From contig NZ_JH414504.1 of the NCBI RefSeq assembly GCF_000238075.1, positions 724,504 to 788,503 on the forward strand: 64,000 nt of DNA, given 5' to 3'. Below the pieces are notes generated by a model. The model did no database searches. It was not told where the DNA came from and was given only the letters and a program-made list of their open reading frames with translations. This DNA comes from Oribacterium asaccharolyticum ACB7 (GTDB lineage: Bacteria > Bacillota > Clostridia > Lachnospirales > Lachnospiraceae). Position 1 is the stretch's first letter. Each line of letters begins with the position of its first letter. Shown here piece after piece: positions 62,421 through 64,000 of this stretch. The position numbers and the translations under genes were made by a program.

Positions 62421-64000
62421 TTAGCATTTCGGGCCGGCATTCTTTAAGCTCTTGCCAAGCTCGGTATTCTCATACTTCTTAAAGTTCTTCACAAATCTTC
62501 CTGCAAGATCCTTTGCCTTATCTTCCCATTCCTTAACATTGCTGTAGGTATCTCTGGGATCCAAAATCTTCGGATCTACACCGGGAAGCGCTGTCGGAAC
62601 TTCGAAATCGAAGAACGGGATGGTCTTGGTCTCCGCCTTTACTACGTCTCCGTTTAAGATAGCATCAATGATTCCTCTGGTATCCTTAATGGAAATTCTC
62701 TTTCCGGAACCGTTCCAGCCTGTATTTACAAGGTATGCCTTAGCACCGGTCTTCTTCATCTTCTTAACGAGCTCCTCGGCATACTTTGTGGGAGGAAGCT
62801 CGAGGAATGCCTGTCCGAAGCAAGCGGAGAAGGTCGGAGTCGGCTCGGTAATGCCTCTCTCTGTTCCGGCAAGCTTTGCTGTAAATCCGGAAAGGAAGTA
62901 ATACTCTGTCTGCTCCGGAGTAAGGATAGAAATCGGAGGCAGAACACCGAAAGCATCTGCAGAAAGGAAAATAACGTTTTCCGCATCGGGAGCTGCAGAA
63001 ATCGGACGTACAATCTTCTCAATATGATTAATCGGATACGATACACGAGTATTCTCCGTTGTGCTTCCGTCCTTAAAATCAATTTTTCCGTTTGCATCTA
63101 CCGTAACATTCTCAAGAAGTGCATCTCTTCTGATGGCATTGTAGATATCCGGCTCGGAATCCTTATCCAAGTCAATAACCTTCGCGTAGCATCCGCCTTC
63201 AAAGTTGAATACTCCGTTATCATCCCAACCGTGCTCGTCATCACCGATTAAAAGTCTCTTCGGATCGGTGGAAAGCGTTGTCTTTCCTGTTCCGGAAAGG
63301 CCGAAGAAAATAGCGGTATGCTTTCCGTCCAAATCGGTATTGGCAGAGCAGTGCATGGAAGCAATGCCCTTAAGCGGCAGATAGTAGTTCATCATGGAGA
63401 ACATACCCTTCTTCATTTCTCCGCCGTACCAGGTATTAAGGATAATCTGCTCCTTACTTGTGATATTGAACATTACGGCAGTCTCGGAGTGCAGTCCCAG
63501 TTCCTTATAGTTTTCTACCTTAGCCTTGGACGCATTATATACGATAAAGTCCGGCTCAAAGTTCTCTAATTCCTCTTTGGACGGCTTAATGAACATATTG
63601 GTCACAAAGTGTGCCTGCCAAGCCACCTCCACGATGAAACGAACAGCCATTCTGGTATCTTTGTTTGCACCGCAGAAAGCATCCACTACGAAAAGACGCT
63701 TATTGGAAAGTTCCTTCTTAGCGAGCTCTTTACAGCATGCCCATGCCTCTTCCGAAGCCGGGTGGTTATCATTCGGATATTCTTCACTGGTCCACCAAAC
63801 GGTGTCCTTGGAATTTTTATCCATAACGATATATTTATCCTTGGGAGAACGTCCGGTATAAATTCCGGTCATGACATTTACAGCACCTAACTCACTGACT
63901 CTACCCTTCTCATAACCGACTAAAGACTCTGCAGTCTCCTCTTTAAACAGTGTTTCATAAGAGGGATTATGTACAATTTCCGTCGTTCCTGTAATGCCAT
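62421..64000 (-). CDS. pckA: ATP-type PEP carboxykinase, 5' end outside the window
   Basis: Interconverts oxaloacetate and PEP with ATP; in gut anaerobes it often runs toward oxaloacetate during succinate or mixed-acid fermentation. The frame stays open to the window edge and the last 128 bases encode [18 protein letters not shown], which matches the normal PckA N-terminus, so the start codon lies beyond 64000. About 526 aa are visible. [16 protein letters not shown], the P-loop [22 protein letters not shown] and [11 protein letters not shown] are intact. The 3' end lies next to the palindromic element copy 2. Confidence 0.97.
   Translation of the reverse strand, partial: GITGTTEIVHNPSYETLFKEETAESLVGYEKGRVSELGAVNVMTGIYTGRSPKDKYIVMDKNSKDTVWWTSEEYPNDNHPASEEAWACCKELAKKELSNKRLFVVDAFCGANKDTRMAVRFIVEVAWQAHFVTNMFIKPSKEELENFEPDFIVYNASKAKVENYKELGLHSETAVMFNITSKEQIILNTWYGGEMKKGMFSMMNYYLPLKGIASMHCSANTDLDGKHTAIFFGLSGTGKTTLSTDPKRLLIGDDEHGWDDNGVFNFEGGCYAKVIDLDKDSEPDIYNAIRRDALLENVTVDANGKIDFKDGSTTENTRVSYPINHIEKIVRPISAAPDAENVIFLSADAFGVLPPISILTPEQTEYYFLSGFTAKLAGTERGITEPTPTFSACFGQAFLELPPTKYAEELVKKMKKTGAKAYLVNTGWNGSGKRISIKDTRGIIDAILNGDVVKAETKTIPFFDFEVPTALPGVDPKILDPRDTYSNVKEWEDKAKDLAGRFVKNFKKYENTELGKSLKNAGPKC

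Overview
The window looks like a chromosomal segment of a Clostridia-class Firmicute, most likely family Lachnospiraceae. Pointers are small lineage-typical proteins, strong AGGAGG-type ribosome binding sites, frequent GTG/TTG starts, low-GC promoters with TTGACA-like boxes, and an anaerobic gene set (fused acyl-CoA dehydratase activase-type protein, ATP-type PEP carboxykinase, arginine deiminase pathway). I cannot name the genus. Almost every gene lies on the minus strand, so the region probably sits in one replichore. The plus-strand exceptions are a small conserved gene at 8014, the activase/deoC pair at 35948-41017 and nagB at 59309.

Layout: 1-6.6 kb is an arginine deiminase operon (arcA-arcB-arcC-arcD) closed by a strong terminator, with a tandem-HTH AraC-type regulator beyond it. 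6.6-8.7 kb holds an unknown coiled-coil membrane protein, an 87-aa conserved protein and a large palindromic repeat element. 8.7-19.6 kb holds pgi, mtnN, a MurG-type gene, HIT, uvrA (with a LexA-type box upstream), a Gx-type transporter, cold-shock protein, hslO, a SEC-C protein and an AI-2E family permease, followed by a probable 6S RNA gene. 20-24.1 kb is a nucleoside salvage operon (deoD-udp-deoB-tadA-thiN). 24.3-24.8 kb is a five-tRNA operon (Arg-His-Gln-Lys-Leu) with a clear promoter and terminator. 24.9-34.9 kb holds a RdgB-phosphoesterase fusion, a THUMP-type RNA methyltransferase, lysA-hisS-aspS-DUF1700, pyruvate kinase and a rhomboid-like protein. 35.9-41 kb is the long activase protein and deoC. 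41.2-48 kb holds a RelBE pair, dapF, a D,D-carboxypeptidase gene overlapping a binding-protein-like gene, and small membrane proteins. 48-64 kb holds glgP, ileS, pncB, a MATE transporter, a membrane-anchored degenerate EIIB-like domain, a LysR regulator with a cell-wall-binding protein, nagB, tRNA-Gln(CTG), an LCP-family protein and the 5'-truncated pckA.

Together the genes cover arginine fermentation, sugar and storage-polymer metabolism (pgi, pyk, pckA, glgP, nagB), nucleoside salvage, peptidoglycan precursor and remodelling functions (lysA, dapF, murG-like, dacA, LCP), translation and DNA repair. No phage, integrase, transposase or CRISPR array is visible. The most unusual layer is non-coding: about ten short palindromic repeats of two related types (A and B) dispersed between transcription units, and two copies of a larger terminal-inverted-repeat element next to the ends of pgi and pckA, one of which carries an extra 108-bp module of four consecutive hairpins. 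Tandem duplications also sit on the stop codons of murG and uvrA.
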